DNA of 64,000 bases, from positions 301 through 64,300 of the forward strand of contig LNAC01000734.1 of NCBI GenBank assembly GCA_002007465.1, written 5' to 3'. Source of the stretch: Ailurus styani (taxonomy: Eukaryota > Chordata > Mammalia > Carnivora > Ailuridae). The position numbers and the translations under genes were made by a program. Under the pieces are notes generated by a model. That model worked only from the letters and a program-made list of their open reading frames with translations. It had not been told where the DNA came from and ran no database searches. The stretch's first letter is position 1. Each line of letters starts with the position of its first letter. This document shows, piece by piece, positions 34,766-46,432 of this stretch.

Positions 34766-36779
34766 TTTGAGAGCATTTAAGAAAGTATGGTATTAGGACC
34801 TGTGCAAAAAATTACTGGAGCAATTGGTTCTAAAATGTAGGAAAAATAAAACTGCATCCTATATACCATACAAAATCCAATTAAAGAGAATTAAGGAACT
34901 AACTATAAAGCTTAAAGAAGCAAATATGTCTTAGCAAGAATTCCTTAAGCAAGACATAACACCCCCACACACACACACACCATCTAGGAAAAGATCGATT
35001 CAGCTGCAATAACAGATGTAACTTCTGTATGTCAGCCATTACCCTAAATGTTTTAAAAGAGAAAAAAAAACCTAGTGACTGTAAGAAGATACTTGCTTAT
35101 GTATTCATGATAAAAATATAGTAACCAGGATAAATAGAATTCCTCTATATCAATAAGAAACTTCCACATATTTTTGAAAATGTAGCCAACATAATCTTCA
35201 TACTAGAAATGAAGCATATAAGTCTAAATAACTATTGAAACAAAGAGGAATAAAAACCATTATTACAGATTACTTAGAAGTGAAATATATTGAGAATGTA
35301 TATACATTTTATAAAGTAGGATAAAGTGACACTAAAATAAAGAATAAGAAATTATATGAATAAGTCAACTTCCACTTAAGAATGTATATACAAATCACAA
35401 AAAACAATCTTCAGGAAGAGGGGGAATAGAGAACAAATAAAGAATTTAAAAATCAAGAAAAAACAGCTTTATGGATTTCATTACTAAAATCGAACATTGT
35501 TTCTCTGGGGGGGGAAAATGCAAAGTTCTGATCTATGTAAAGGAGAAAACAAGCGTATAATTTTTGATCAGTAAATGTGAAAATGCAGAAAACATTGATG
35601 ACTTACTGGGAAAATATAAATTGCTGAAATTTGCTGTAGAATAGTAACATCTCTATGAATCAGTAACCCTAGCACAAATAAGTAGTAATGATCTACCTTT
35701 AAAAATATCAGCAAAGCCTATCATATAAGAATTCTACAAACACCAATGATCTGAACATAGGTAACTGGAAAACATACACAAGATATTTTAACAGACGAGC
35801 CTAAAATACTAAACCAAAAGCCCAAATGTGTTACTGAAGAAAAGATGCTGGTCATTCCAAATTTATTGATGAGTAAAATTGCACAGTTTCCTTTATGTAA
35901 TAAAAAAGTATCACACTACAGTGGTGAACATAGAGTTAAGGAGACCAGAAGCCTATATGATTTGGGGCATCGGGGTTGGGGGAGAAGTCTTTAAGAAAAA
36001 GAAAGAACTACAATACAAAATTAAGATTAAAGCCTTGAATAGAGTCTGTTCAGTAAAGGTTTCTAAAGCTTAAGTTTCATTAGCTTCACAGAAAATAACC
36101 ACTTGTGTACAAGAAACCTAGAGCAACCATCACGCATCGAGTACAGAATCCCATCAAAGTCGGTAACATAAATAAGATGTCCATTAACCACAATCATGTT
36201 CAACGTGCTACCAGCTGTTTCAGTCAATGAAGAAGAAAAGACAGATTGAAAACAAAGGTTGCATGTGTTTGAAAATCAAGGGAATGATTACCATTACTCT
36301 CAAAGGTGTGTGTGTGTCTCTGTCTGAGAGAGATCAAATACGTAGAAAACCCATTAGGATCATGAGACAAACTGTGAGATATAATGAGAGAAATTAGCAA
36401 GATGGCAAAGTATAAGATAAATAACTAAAATTAATAGTTTTTCTGCACACTAGCAATAACCAGACAGAAAATAAGGTAGAAAAAATATTCACAAGAACAA
36501 AATAACATAAAATTGTCTATAGTAAATTTAATAATTGTGTAAGGTGTATGTGTATGTTTACAAATTTTTTTTCTGTAGATGATACATGAAATTAATCAAT
36601 GTAAGTCAGCCTATGTTGTTGTTTAGAAGAATTCAGTGGTGTCATTAATTTATGAATTTCAAAGTAAATATAAAATCTCAGTGGAATTTTGAATGCAAAT
36701 TAACAGGGAACATTTAAAGTAAATCTGGAAAAATAATAAATCTGAAAGAAATACACATTTTGGCACAGTTAGGTTTTTG

Positions 36780-37285
36780 TTTTTACTTTAGGTGAAATCC
36801 ACATAATCTGAATTAACAATTTCAAGTGAATGATTCAGCAGTATTTACTACATTTACAATGTGTGCAACCACCATCTCTATCTAATTCCAAAACATATTC
36901 TCACTCAAAAATAAAACCCCATACCCACTGAACAGTTAATTCCCATTCCTTCCTCCCCCAGGCTCTTTCAACCACCAGTCTATTTTCTATCTCTTTAAAT
37001 TTACCTATTATGAATAGTTCATATAAAAGGAATCATACTATGTCTGATCTTTTGTGTCTAGCTTCTTTTACCTAGCATAATGTTTGTGAAGTCCATCCAC
37101 ATTGTAGCATGTATCATTACTTCATTTCTTTTTATGGCTGAAAAGTATTTCATTATATATATATATACATACATATATATATCACAATTCATTCATCTAT
37201 TCATATAATGGTAGGTATCTGGGTTGTTTACACTTTTTTGGCTGTTTTGACTATGAACATGCATGTATATGTATTTGTTTCAACT
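36780..37285 (-). mobile_element. L1M-type (L1ME-like) 3' UTR, antisense
   Basis: ACAATGTGTGCAACCACCATC, TCCTCCCCCAGGCTC, ATATAAAAGGAATCATACTATG, GTCTAGCTTCTTTTACCTAGC and TCTGGGTTGTTTACACTTTT appear in the standard inverted order. (TA)n sits at 37155-37180. Confidence 0.8.
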
Positions 37286-37319
37286 TGTTTTAACCATATT
37301 ATATTTTAAATCGCATATA

Positions 37320-37873
37320 TGATGAAATACACCAGACACAGAGGAAAAATATAAAAGATAGTGAAATATAAAACATAAAAATATAAAAGATGTGTGAAAA
37401 CATTTGTATCACAACTGGATTAATAGCCAGAAAATATGGAGAACTCCAGTAAATCACTAAGATCAATAACTTAATAGAAAATTGAGGAGGGGTGCTTGGG
37501 GTGGCTCAGTTTTTTAAGCATCTGCCTTTGGCTCAGTTCCTGATCCCAGGGTCCAGGGATTCAGCCCTGTTAGTGTTCCCTGCTTAGCCGGGAGTCTGCG
37601 TCTCCCCCTCTTTTTGCCCCTCCCCCACCCCTCCCCTGCTAGTGCTCTCTATCTGAAATATATAAAATCTTTAAAAAAAAAAAAAGAAAGAGAACGGAGG
37701 AATGTTATGTATAGTACCTTCCATATACTTTTGATGACAATATAAATTTATACAAAATATCGGAGTTCAGTTTGACAGTATTTATTTAAATTTAAAATAA
37801 ACATGTGCTTCTACTCAACAATTAATTTCAAGAGCATTAACCCTAAAGTCTCCCTTATATCCTTCTGTTCACA
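37320..37873 (+). mobile_element. Old L1M/HAL1 ORF2 3' fragment, split by a SINE
   Basis: TTAATAGCCAGAAAATATGGAG and AATAACTTAATAGAAAATTG before the SINE; TACTTTTGATGACAATATAA and GTTTGACAGTATTTATTTAA after it. These match the old LINE-1 series (WWECxM.Q-type region). Confidence 0.5.
37490..37690 (+). mobile_element. CAN SINE, diverged
   Basis: Head GGGTGCTTGGGGTGGCTCAG has an extra G and several changes. The middle is C-rich (CCCCTCCCCCACCCCTCCCC). TSD about AGAAAATTGAGGA / AGAGAACGGAGGA. Confidence 0.93.
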
Positions 37874-37887
37874 AAGAAGCAATATTT

Positions 37888-37973
37888 ATTTTATTTTACT
37901 TTTTTATTATGTTCAGTTAGCAGCCATATAGTACATCATTATATTTTGATAGAGTGTTCAATGATTCATTAAT
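37888..37973 (-). mobile_element. Very short L1 3' end with TSD
   Basis: TTTATTATGTTCAGTTAGCAGC, CATATAGTACATCATTATAT and GTGTTCAATGATTCATTA are the inverted terminus of a young carnivore L1. TSD AAGAAGCAATATTT (37874-37887) / AAGAAACAACATTT (37974-37987). Only about 86 bp was copied. Confidence 0.85.
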
Positions 37974-38654
37974 AAGAAACAACATTTTTGACAGATAATT
38001 TTGCCTACTAAAGTGTAAGTCACTTTTCACTAGATTATACGTATGTAAATACAAATAGAAAAAATTAGATTGGATATTAATTTGGATATATATACATTAT
38101 TTAAACACACATATAAATACATACATGTATATATTCATGTGTGTATGTATATATGTGTGTGAATGATACTAACGATCTATTCCAAATAGTCAAATAGCTC
38201 CTCCTTTTGGTAAGGAAAATAGCAATGAACGTGATCATCTATCATTTTTTTAACATTACTTGTGTAATGACCTTAATTAATTTTTGCCCTTAATCATATT
38301 TTCAAAATTTATGCACTTAATATGTACAGATTCCTTATGTAAGAATTTCTTATTTAAGTATAAAAGGGATGTTTTTAAATTATAGTAGCTCCAAATCAGT
38401 GCTGTCTACAAAATTCTGGAAGGAAAATAAAATATGAAGCAAGCATCTTTAATGTTTCCTTTCCTCATTAATTTTTTCCCCATAAGTCTTAGATCAGTTA
38501 ATTTTGCGCAAGAAATCTTTCTGTGACCTGGGAAAAGGTGTTTAGAAAAGGGAGAATAAAGGGTTTGGGCTTCTGAGTATGTTCTGACCAGCTTAGTTCC
38601 ATTTTTCAAGTAAACCTTGAATATTTGAATGAAGGGGCCCAGGACAAAAGGAGA

Positions 38655-38715
38655 AGGGACAGTGTGAAGAGAGGAAGGGAGAGAGAGATATAGAGACAGA
38701 GAGAGAGAGAGAAAT
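38655..38715. repeat. (GA)n-rich tract
   Basis: GAGAGGAAGGGAGAGAGAGA, then AGACAGAGAGAGAGAGAG. Confidence 0.9.
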
Positions 38716-38751
38716 CACTTCTGCTGGATAAGTATTAAGAAAATTAATATG

Positions 38752-38945
38752 GGGGCACCTGGGTGGCTCATTGGGTTAAGCCTCTGCCTTCGGCTCAGGT
38801 CATGATCTCAGGGTCCTGGGATCGAGCCCCTCATCGGGCTGTCCGCTCAGCGGAGGGCCTGCTTCCTCCTCTCTCTCTGCCTGCCTATCTGCCTACTTGT
38901 GATCTCTCTCTCTCTGTCAAATAAATAAATAAAATCTTAAAAAAA
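38752..38945 (+). mobile_element. CAN SINE, young
   Basis: GGGGCACCTGGGTGGCTCAT ... AAATAAATAAAATCTTAAAA. The flanks AATTAATATG and AAATTCATATG form an imperfect TSD. Confidence 0.96.
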
Positions 38946-38953
38946 ATTCATAT

Positions 38954-41900
38954 GAATTCAAATACCATTTTGAAAGCTAAAGTTGATTCTGGGCATATAT
39001 GAAGTATAAAATAAGTTTAATTTCCTCCTTTCTAACAAGTATCTTGCTATATTATATCACACTTCCATTGTACACTGAACTAAAAGAAATGTCATTAGGA
39101 AAGACAAAAGATATCACAGTACTTAGAAGTCTTCTGAGTCTAAATGGTATGAGGCCAGCACTGAAGGTCCATACATAACAAATGATAAGATTCTTATGAA
39201 TTACAGATTCAGCGCACAAGAATATACTTTGATCAATTCAATCTGATAAACACACAAAAGTCACCTTTGTTTTAGGTATTTACCCTGGTTGCAAATGAAG
39301 TTTACAGAATAAGAAGCATTCAAGAAAATTACAATCACTATTAAAACTCCTCATTTATTTTATACCAGTTTTGAATTTAATTTACGGCTTCCTCATATGC
39401 TAAAAAAAACCTAAGAAAACTTTCTCATAAAGGAACTTCAAAATCCAATAACGTCACCTATTTTATTTAAAATTACAGTTATGAACATACAGGGAAATTA
39501 TGTAATCTATGGGTGACTTTTTTTTAACCTAACATACTGAGAGGAATATGAAACTTCCCACACATACCTCCTCTTCTATTCACCAATGAAATAACTACCT
39601 ATTTTTAAGGTAACATAACCCACCAATTACTCTTGACAAATAATTTATACAGAACACCTGAACACCTGCGCTCAGACATTCAGTAACAAATCATCATTCA
39701 AAGGTTATGATTTTTAAAAATCTAAATAAATATACCTTTCTGTTTAAAGAGTGCTCTTTAATTGCAGGGCTTTATTTTTCCCCTAGAATTTTGAAATACT
39801 TTTGTGGTGAACAACACTTGTGCCCCTCCTTCCTCCCCTGAATAATTGCTATGTTCACTGCCAACATTATAACCATTTTGTGTGTGTGTGGCTAAAGTAC
39901 CCATATTTAAATGGCACTAAAGAATAAATACTGAAAAAAAAAAGAATAAATACTGAGTCTTGCTAAAGTTACTTTTACAATCAAAGATGATGGAAAAATA
40001 TCAGGTTTTATGTACTCCTCCTCTGCAATCTGCCTGGCATAAAACTAATATGCTTCTTGCATTTTCAAACTTAAAAAAAAAAAACTTTATAAATAGGTGA
40101 TTTTAAAGGAAAAAAAATGACCATATAAGTACCAACCTTGGCAAACAAGTTGGGAGCATAATCAACACTAACTTCACAGAAATGTTGCAAAAAATAACAC
40201 TTACCCAATTCAGTTGCTTGTTAGTTGTTGTTTTCCAACTGATTTTTTAAAAAATAAAATAATAGTATCAGTAGTATTTTGTAAAGCTGTGCAAACAAAA
40301 GAATGTTTCTAATCAAACGTTTTAGGGAACCAGCTCACCTCTACCCATTCTTTAGTGTGCCTGTCATTTGCAAAATAATGTTGACACACCATATCTTTAA
40401 TAGTGTTAACCAATAACTCACACGAGTATTCTTTAATTATTGTTAAAAATTCAGATCCTTAGAGCCTAGCCCAGCGCTACATAAACAGAATCTCCATGGT
40501 GAAGACTCTTTTGATTGTTATACATAGTGAAGCTTAAGAAATTCTTAAGTTTTGGGGCTTTCAGTGAAACATACAGCATTTGGAAAACAGTTCTTCAAAA
40601 TTTCTGAAGATTACAAATTGACAGTTGTGATGACAAACTGAGTTATATATATCTTTTATGTGGTGTCTGAAAATTCCTCATACTAACTGCCTCCCAACTC
40701 TTTTTCTCTCATCCACTGAGAATTTAGGATCTAGTGTAATGGAAGCTTTTGGGGGAGATGGATGGAAGGGTTGAGAATTATCAAACTGTCAAAAGTAATT
40801 ATCACTGCCTCCAGTGATTCAATAACAAACCTGAAATCCCGTAATTAAATCAGTAGGTATAGAGACATTGGGGCACAATAGATGCAATTATAACTATCAC
40901 CAGATGCTGCTTACCCTTGGAATGGACTGTTTATTTATGTGTTATTTTCCACAGGTATTAGTCTGTTACATTGAAAAAAATTCCTTTGGAAAAATTTACA
41001 TGGGCATTTGTATTTATTAATTTAACATTATATAATTAGAACTGAGCAAAAGATAGCCAATACAAATCATTAGTAATTTTATAATCTGAATATTACCGAT
41101 TTTTAGCATACCACTTCATAGACAGTTTTTTCGATGTGTGACACTGTTAATCATATATGTGTGTTTGTGCATAATATGTATTAGAAAGTTAAAAAATAAC
41201 TAAATATTTAAAATCACACAATGTATCTTAAACTTTACTGTTTTACTCTATATATTGTGAATATATTTATATGGAAATACGATTCTAAAATATCCCATCT
41301 GTAATCATATCTCCACACAGTATTTCAGATGACAGCAAAATATCTCTGTTGTTCTCTTTTGTAGATGATTCATTTTAATTTTGCCTATCATCCACCATTG
41401 GTCATTAAATATTTCTTATTTTTGTTTTGCTAAGCAATTATGCAGAGACCAACAGTGGAGCTAAATGCTCCCATATGAGGCAGATAAAAATAATATTATT
41501 GCATTCTATCAATGTTTCTCTTTATAGTTATTCTAAGGAATTTGAGTTTGCTATTCCCCGCAAATTAAAAAAAAAAAAACTAGAAAAAGCAAGGCTATGC
41601 TACATGAAAGTAAATATTATATACAAATAAAAAATACTAAATCTGATTAATTGAAATTGTATTTCAATGTGTGTAGATTTCTGATGAATAACCAACTACC
41701 ATTAAAATTCTTTTGCACATAAGCACTATTCATATTCTTTATATATAATTGAGGGTTTTATAAAATAAATTCTATTTTTTAAAACTTAATAGTAAGAAGT
41801 AAAGTGGAAAGAATTTTGAGCTATACCTTTTTGATTCTTTTTCTTTTTTTTCTTGAAATTTCTGATACATTTTTTTACCATGTTCTCATGTTCAAAACTG

Positions 41901-42480
41901 TCAATCATATTTTTTTTTCTTTCTTCAGACTTCTCTTTGGTTTCTTCTTCCTAAAATCTAGGTTCTTCTCCTATAATCTGGACAAAATTGCTCTTCAGCC
42001 TTGCTGGACATCTGCAATATATTTGAACCCCATGCCTGGAGATTGTTCAGTCAACATATCAGAAAATGATATAACATCTGTTTCATCCTTATGTTAACTT
42101 ACAAGCCGAGAAAAGTAAAGAAGGAAGCAATGAATATAAATTACTTTTCCTTTTAGAAAGGAAGTTAAAACATGTACCACATCACAATATTTGAAATCTT
42201 GGTAATGGGAAAACAAATAATTTAAGGGTGGTGCACAAATTATTCATATATGAATCAAATAATTAAAAGTAGTATATGTTTTGGAACAAAGCATATCAAG
42301 TACTCAAGTCAAACACTTTGCTGACATGTTAGTTATTCTTCTTTTGTTTCAATTAGTGCAGGCTGTCTCCCTACAATAATACTAATCTTGAATTTGACCT
42401 GAACTTCTTTGGTTAGGGGAAAATTATTAAGCCAGTTGTACTTTGTGCTTCTTTGCAAATCTTTTATTGGATTTTGAAAT
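38954..42480. other. Repeat-poor 3.5 kb block
   Basis: I recognise no SINE, LINE, LTR or DNA element here, only A-runs (40071-40084, 41569-41580) and one bare poly(A) duplication. A strong polypyrimidine acceptor at 41905-41928 leads into a 56-codon open stretch ending in a stop at about 42095, but no good donor is present. The block could hold regulatory or simply ancient unique DNA. Confidence 0.45.
39919..39956. repeat. 16-bp direct repeat around a bare poly(A)
   Basis: AAAGAATAAATACTGA at 39919-39934 and 39941-39956, separated by six As. Confidence 0.65.
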
Positions 42481-42490
42481 TATTTGTCAT

Positions 42491-42687
42491 CTTTTTTTTT
42501 TTAGATTTTATTTATTTATTTGACAGAGAGAGAGATCACAAGTAGGCAGAGAGGCAGGCAGAGAGAGAGGAGGAAGCAGGCTCCCCTTCGAGCAGGAAAC
42601 CTGATGCGGGGTTCGATCCCAGGACCCTGAGATCATGACCTGAGCCAAAGGCAGAGGCTTTAACCCACGGAGCCACCCAGGTGCCCC
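42491..42687 (-). mobile_element. CAN SINE with short TSD
   Basis: TATTTGTCA lies at 42481-42489 and 42688-42696. The head GAGCCACCCAGGTGCCCC is complete. Confidence 0.96.
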
Positions 42688-43567
42688 TATTTGTCACTTT
42701 TTTAATTCTCATATGACCATCTCCCTATGCACTATCATTTTTTTTTAAGTGTTACTATGTGACCAGTGGAAAACTTTGAAGGATATGAAAAAAGAACTAA
42801 GACAGAATATAAAGTCTCACCCAGTATCTTCTTTAGGAACAATCTTTACCAATATATCAATTACACACTCGCACACATTACACAAACACATGTCACACAA
42901 TATGGAGCCATGGGTGATCTTTTTAATCTTTGGTCTTTCAATAGATTGTGGAAAGACCTCAATTTTGATAAGTAAGAATGAGCTTCACCCTTTTCAGACT
43001 GATATAATTTATTTCAGTATTCGATCATTATATAAATAAATAGTTCTCAAATTAGAATGACGATAATGACAATAGCCTGCATCTACTAACTCATGATGCG
43101 CCAGGTTGTTTTCTAAGGGCTTTCCGGCGTTCACTCATTTAAATGATGGATATTTATGCTGTTTTCTTTCTTTTTTATTGAAGTGAAAGAAAGATTAATA
43201 TACTTCTATATATGCTTTGAACTTTTCCTTGATTATAACTGTGAACACATTTATAGGAAGTCAAATGGTATTTCCGATCTCCACAATAGCTCTACTAATT
43301 TATATTTCAATCCAAATGATAAGCACTTCAGAGAATCCATTACTCATCTATCTTTACTGCTAGTGAGGTTTAGTGTATTTTTGTATGGTTATTATCTATT
43401 TCTTCTTTTTCCCCAGATTATATTATTTTCACACACTACTTGGGTAATTCATTGCTCTTTTCTTACTCTTTTTTCTAAGAGTTCTTTTTATTGTGAACAT
43501 TTTGGGGGCCTGACTTTTTTTTTTTTTCACAGTAATACTTGTGTAATGTTTGAAATGTCATACCGTG

Positions 43568-43770
43568 TGGGGTGGCCAGGTGGTTCAGTAAGTTAAGCAT
43601 CTGATTCTTGGTTTCAGCTCAGGTTGTGATCTCATGGGTTGTAATCTCACAGGTCATGGGGTCAAGCCCCAGGTCAGTCTGTGTGCTCAGAAGAGAATCT
43701 TCTTAAAGATTCTCTCCCTCTGTCCCTCCCCCTACACTTCTCTCTCAAATAAGTAAATAAATCTTTTTTT
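43568..43770 (+). mobile_element. CAN SINE, old subfamily
   Basis: GGGTGGCCAGGTGGTTCAGT, AGTTAAGCATCTGATTCTTG, GTTTCAGCTCAGGTTGTGAT: the older head with TTGGTTTCAGCTC. It contains a small local duplication (TCTCATGGGTTGTAATCTCACAGGTCATGGG). The tail is AAATAAGTAAATAAATCTTT. Confidence 0.92.
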
Positions 43771-44072
43771 TTATTATAATTTCATATAGTGCTACCAGTT
43801 CCCTGCTCGCCTCTTCTGAGTGACTGTTCTATTCTCTCAAGGCAACTATTTTCAGAAAATTGGCTGCTTTGCATTCCTTTTAATCATCATTTTTAAATCA
43901 AAAGCTTGTGTGTTTAATGATATGTTGGTATGTAATGATAATGTTATGATATGTTGGTTTCCTGTTGGAAAAAGTCAAACTGTTGCTTTCTTATTTCCCC
44001 CATCAGACAAATATAAAAATATACCCCACAAAAATATACCACCTTGCCTTAATTTCTGTTTGTTTCTTTTTT

Positions 44073-44272
44073 TTTTTTTTTTTAAGATTTTATTTATTTA
44101 TTTCACAGAGGGAGAGAGATCACAAGGAGGCAGAGAGGCAGGCAGAGAGAGAGAGGGGGAAGCAGGCTCCCCGCTGAGCAGGGAGCCCGATGCGGGCCTC
44201 GATCCCAGGACCCTGAGATCATGACCTGAGCCGAAAGCAGAGGCTTTAACCCACTGAGCCACCCAGGCGCCC
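44073..44272 (-). mobile_element. Young CAN SINE with perfect 16-bp TSD
   Basis: TGTTTGTTTCTTTTTT at 44057-44072 and 44273-44288. The overlapping plus-strand frames at 43820-44224 read through it and are artefacts. Confidence 0.98.
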
Positions 44273-44289
44273 TGTTTGTTTCTTTTTTG

Positions 44290-45334
44290 TTGTTGCTGCC
44301 TTTACTGCATTACATATCTTTCTATCTTTTATTTATTATTATTCGGTAAGTATCTTCTTAATTTTGATGTGATCCTTTTCCAATAGCCTCTGAAAATAAT
44401 TCAAGGAGGGTAAAATTTTTGTGACAAAACATATGCAACAATGTTTTTATTCAACCCATACACTTGATTGACACCTGAACTACATATGGAATTCTTTATT
44501 AGAAATCATTTTTTTAAAAAAATTATTTTCCTTCAGAATATTCCTGTATTTACTTCTAACTTCCAGTAATTTATTTTATGAAGTCTAATGACATTCTAAT
44601 TTCTAATTTTTAGTTGATATATTTTAATGTATATTTAACTGTTTTCTTTCCTCTGGAAATACCCTTTATTTCTGATATGCTGTATAATGTCATAAAGTGG
44701 TGGATTTGTTGGATTTTTACATTTATTCATTTTCTGGATTGACTATACACCATTTGAATACAATCTTATATTTAATCTCTATTATAGTCATTATTAAATA
44801 TTGAAGGATATTTTTAAAATTTTAACTTCAGTCACTACTAATTTTAAATTATTCTTTCTTATCTCTGAATATTCCTTTGCTATGGAATCATATTATTTCC
44901 TAGACGAAATAATCCTGTCTCTTTAAGGGTATGGGTCATAATTAAATTTGTCCTGATGAGAACCTGGTAGATAAGTCTGATTATTTTCATAGTGGCAGGA
45001 AGACTGTTTTTAATTAGCTATGCAGACCTCCTTAAGTTTGCTTTGCAAACATAGAGTCACACAGGTTTTGAACACTAAGGCCCCAAAGTTAACTTCTCCC
45101 TAGAAGCTTTCCTAAGCAGTCCTGGTTACACCTTTAATATTGTCTATTTGTTATCCCAAGGCTGGGAAAGTGGAGCCAAAAAGCTCTTTCAATGAAATTT
45201 TGCAAGAGGCCCCTGTAAATATGGTTAAATTCACCCTCTTTTTGAGGCCCTTGAAATTTGTTGAGGTTTCTTCTCTCTCAGGAAGTGATTTTATTACCAT
45301 TAATGAGGTTGGCACTTTCAAAAACCAAACAGGA
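44290..45334. other. Unique AT-rich DNA, nothing recognised
   Basis: No repeats or exon-like segments with good splice sites. The 81-codon frame at 45140-45385 runs into the L1 and has no domain. Confidence 0.4.
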
Positions 45335-45611
45335 CCAACTCATACCATAAGAAATAGATCTTTTGAATATCCCTTTCACTATTAAGGAAATTGGATTTTT
45401 TTTAAGACTCTTCAAAAAGAAATCACTAGAACCAGGTGGTTTCACTGGAGAATTCCACAAAATCTCTTTAAAAGAATTAACACCAATTCTATACTCCTCG
45501 TTCAGAAAATAGAAGAGTAGGGAATACTGTTTACTTCATTTTTTTGAGCTCGATATTAGCCACATACCAAAACCCAGTACAGTACAGGCAGTACAAAGAA
45601 AGCAAAGCAAA

Positions 45612-45786
45612 AATGAAGGGAGGAAAGGAGGAAGGGAGGGAGGGAGGGAAGGAGAGAGGAAGGAGGGAGGAAGGAAGGGAGGAAGGAAGGAAAGGAGGAA
45701 GGGAGGAGAGAAAGAGAAGAAAGAAAAAAGAAGGAAGAAGGAAGGAAGAGAGGGAGGATGACAGGGAGGAAGAGAGGAAGGAAAGA
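45612..45786. repeat. (GGAA)n purine microsatellite within L1 ORF2
   Basis: About 170 bp of G/A. L1 resumes at ATATCCCTTATGAATATAGA, so the tract replaces the A-rich ACAAGAAAAGAAAA-type stretch of ORF2. Confidence 0.95.
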
Positions 45787-46249
45787 TATCCCTTATGAAT
45801 ATAGACACAAAAATTCTTAATAAATAATAGCAAATAGAATTCATCAATATAGGGAAAGAATGATGCACCAAATGGGGTTTATTCCAAGGATCCAAGACTA
45901 GCCCAATATTTTAAAATCAATCAATGCAACCTATTACATCAACAGGCCAAAAAACAAAAGATGTCATGAACATACAGAATGTTTATATAGAATGATACAG
46001 AAAAAGCATTTCACAAAATTCAACAGTCATTCTTGATAAAGACTCAGAAAAACAGAAGTAGAGGGAATCTTCCTCAACTTGAATAAGAACATTTACCAAA
46101 AAAATACAGCTAACATTGTCCTTAATAATGAAAGGAGTAAGAAACATGCTTCTGCCTATGTTTGGTAACCCAGGCATAGATGACTGCTCTTACTAGTTAT
46201 ATTTAATATTGCGGTAATAGTTCTAGCCAATGCAATAAGCCAAAAAGGA

Positions 46250-46250
46250 G

Positions 46251-46303
<53 letters not shown>

Positions 46304-46432
46304 GGAAGGAAAAGAAGAAGAAAAAGAAAGGAAGGAAGGAAGGAAGGAAGGAAGGAAGGAAGGAAGGAAGGAAGGAAAAGAGAAGAGAAAGAAAGGACAG
46401 AAAAGAAAGAAAAAAAGAAGGAAAGAAAAGGC
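46250..46432. repeat. (GAAA)n-(GA)n-(GGAA)n microsatellite within L1 ORF2
   Basis: Starts at GGAGAAAGAAAGAAAG and ends before GGCATATAGATAAGC. In L1 this spot is the CAAGAAAAAGAAATAAAAGG stretch, which is the likely seed. Confidence 0.95.

Larger units (their letters stand above)
33815..36540 (+). mobile_element. Decayed L1M ORF2 tract, split by an MLT1 LTR
   Basis: GAATGAGGCAAGGACTTCC, CTAATTAGAAGTTTTTGCCAGC and similar text follow L1 ORF2 order from the reverse-transcriptase region. After the LTR at 34200-34658 the text resumes with TATGGTATTAGGACCTGTGC (GTATGGTATTGGCATAAA type) and TCTAGGAAAAGATCG. Beyond 35300 the match is weak and may involve a second old L1/HAL1. Frames are destroyed. 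Confidence 0.45.

Noticed and set aside
43820..44224. 134-codon plus-strand open frame
   Set aside because: Its C-terminal third is the young CAN SINE read in the wrong sense, and the rest has no domain.
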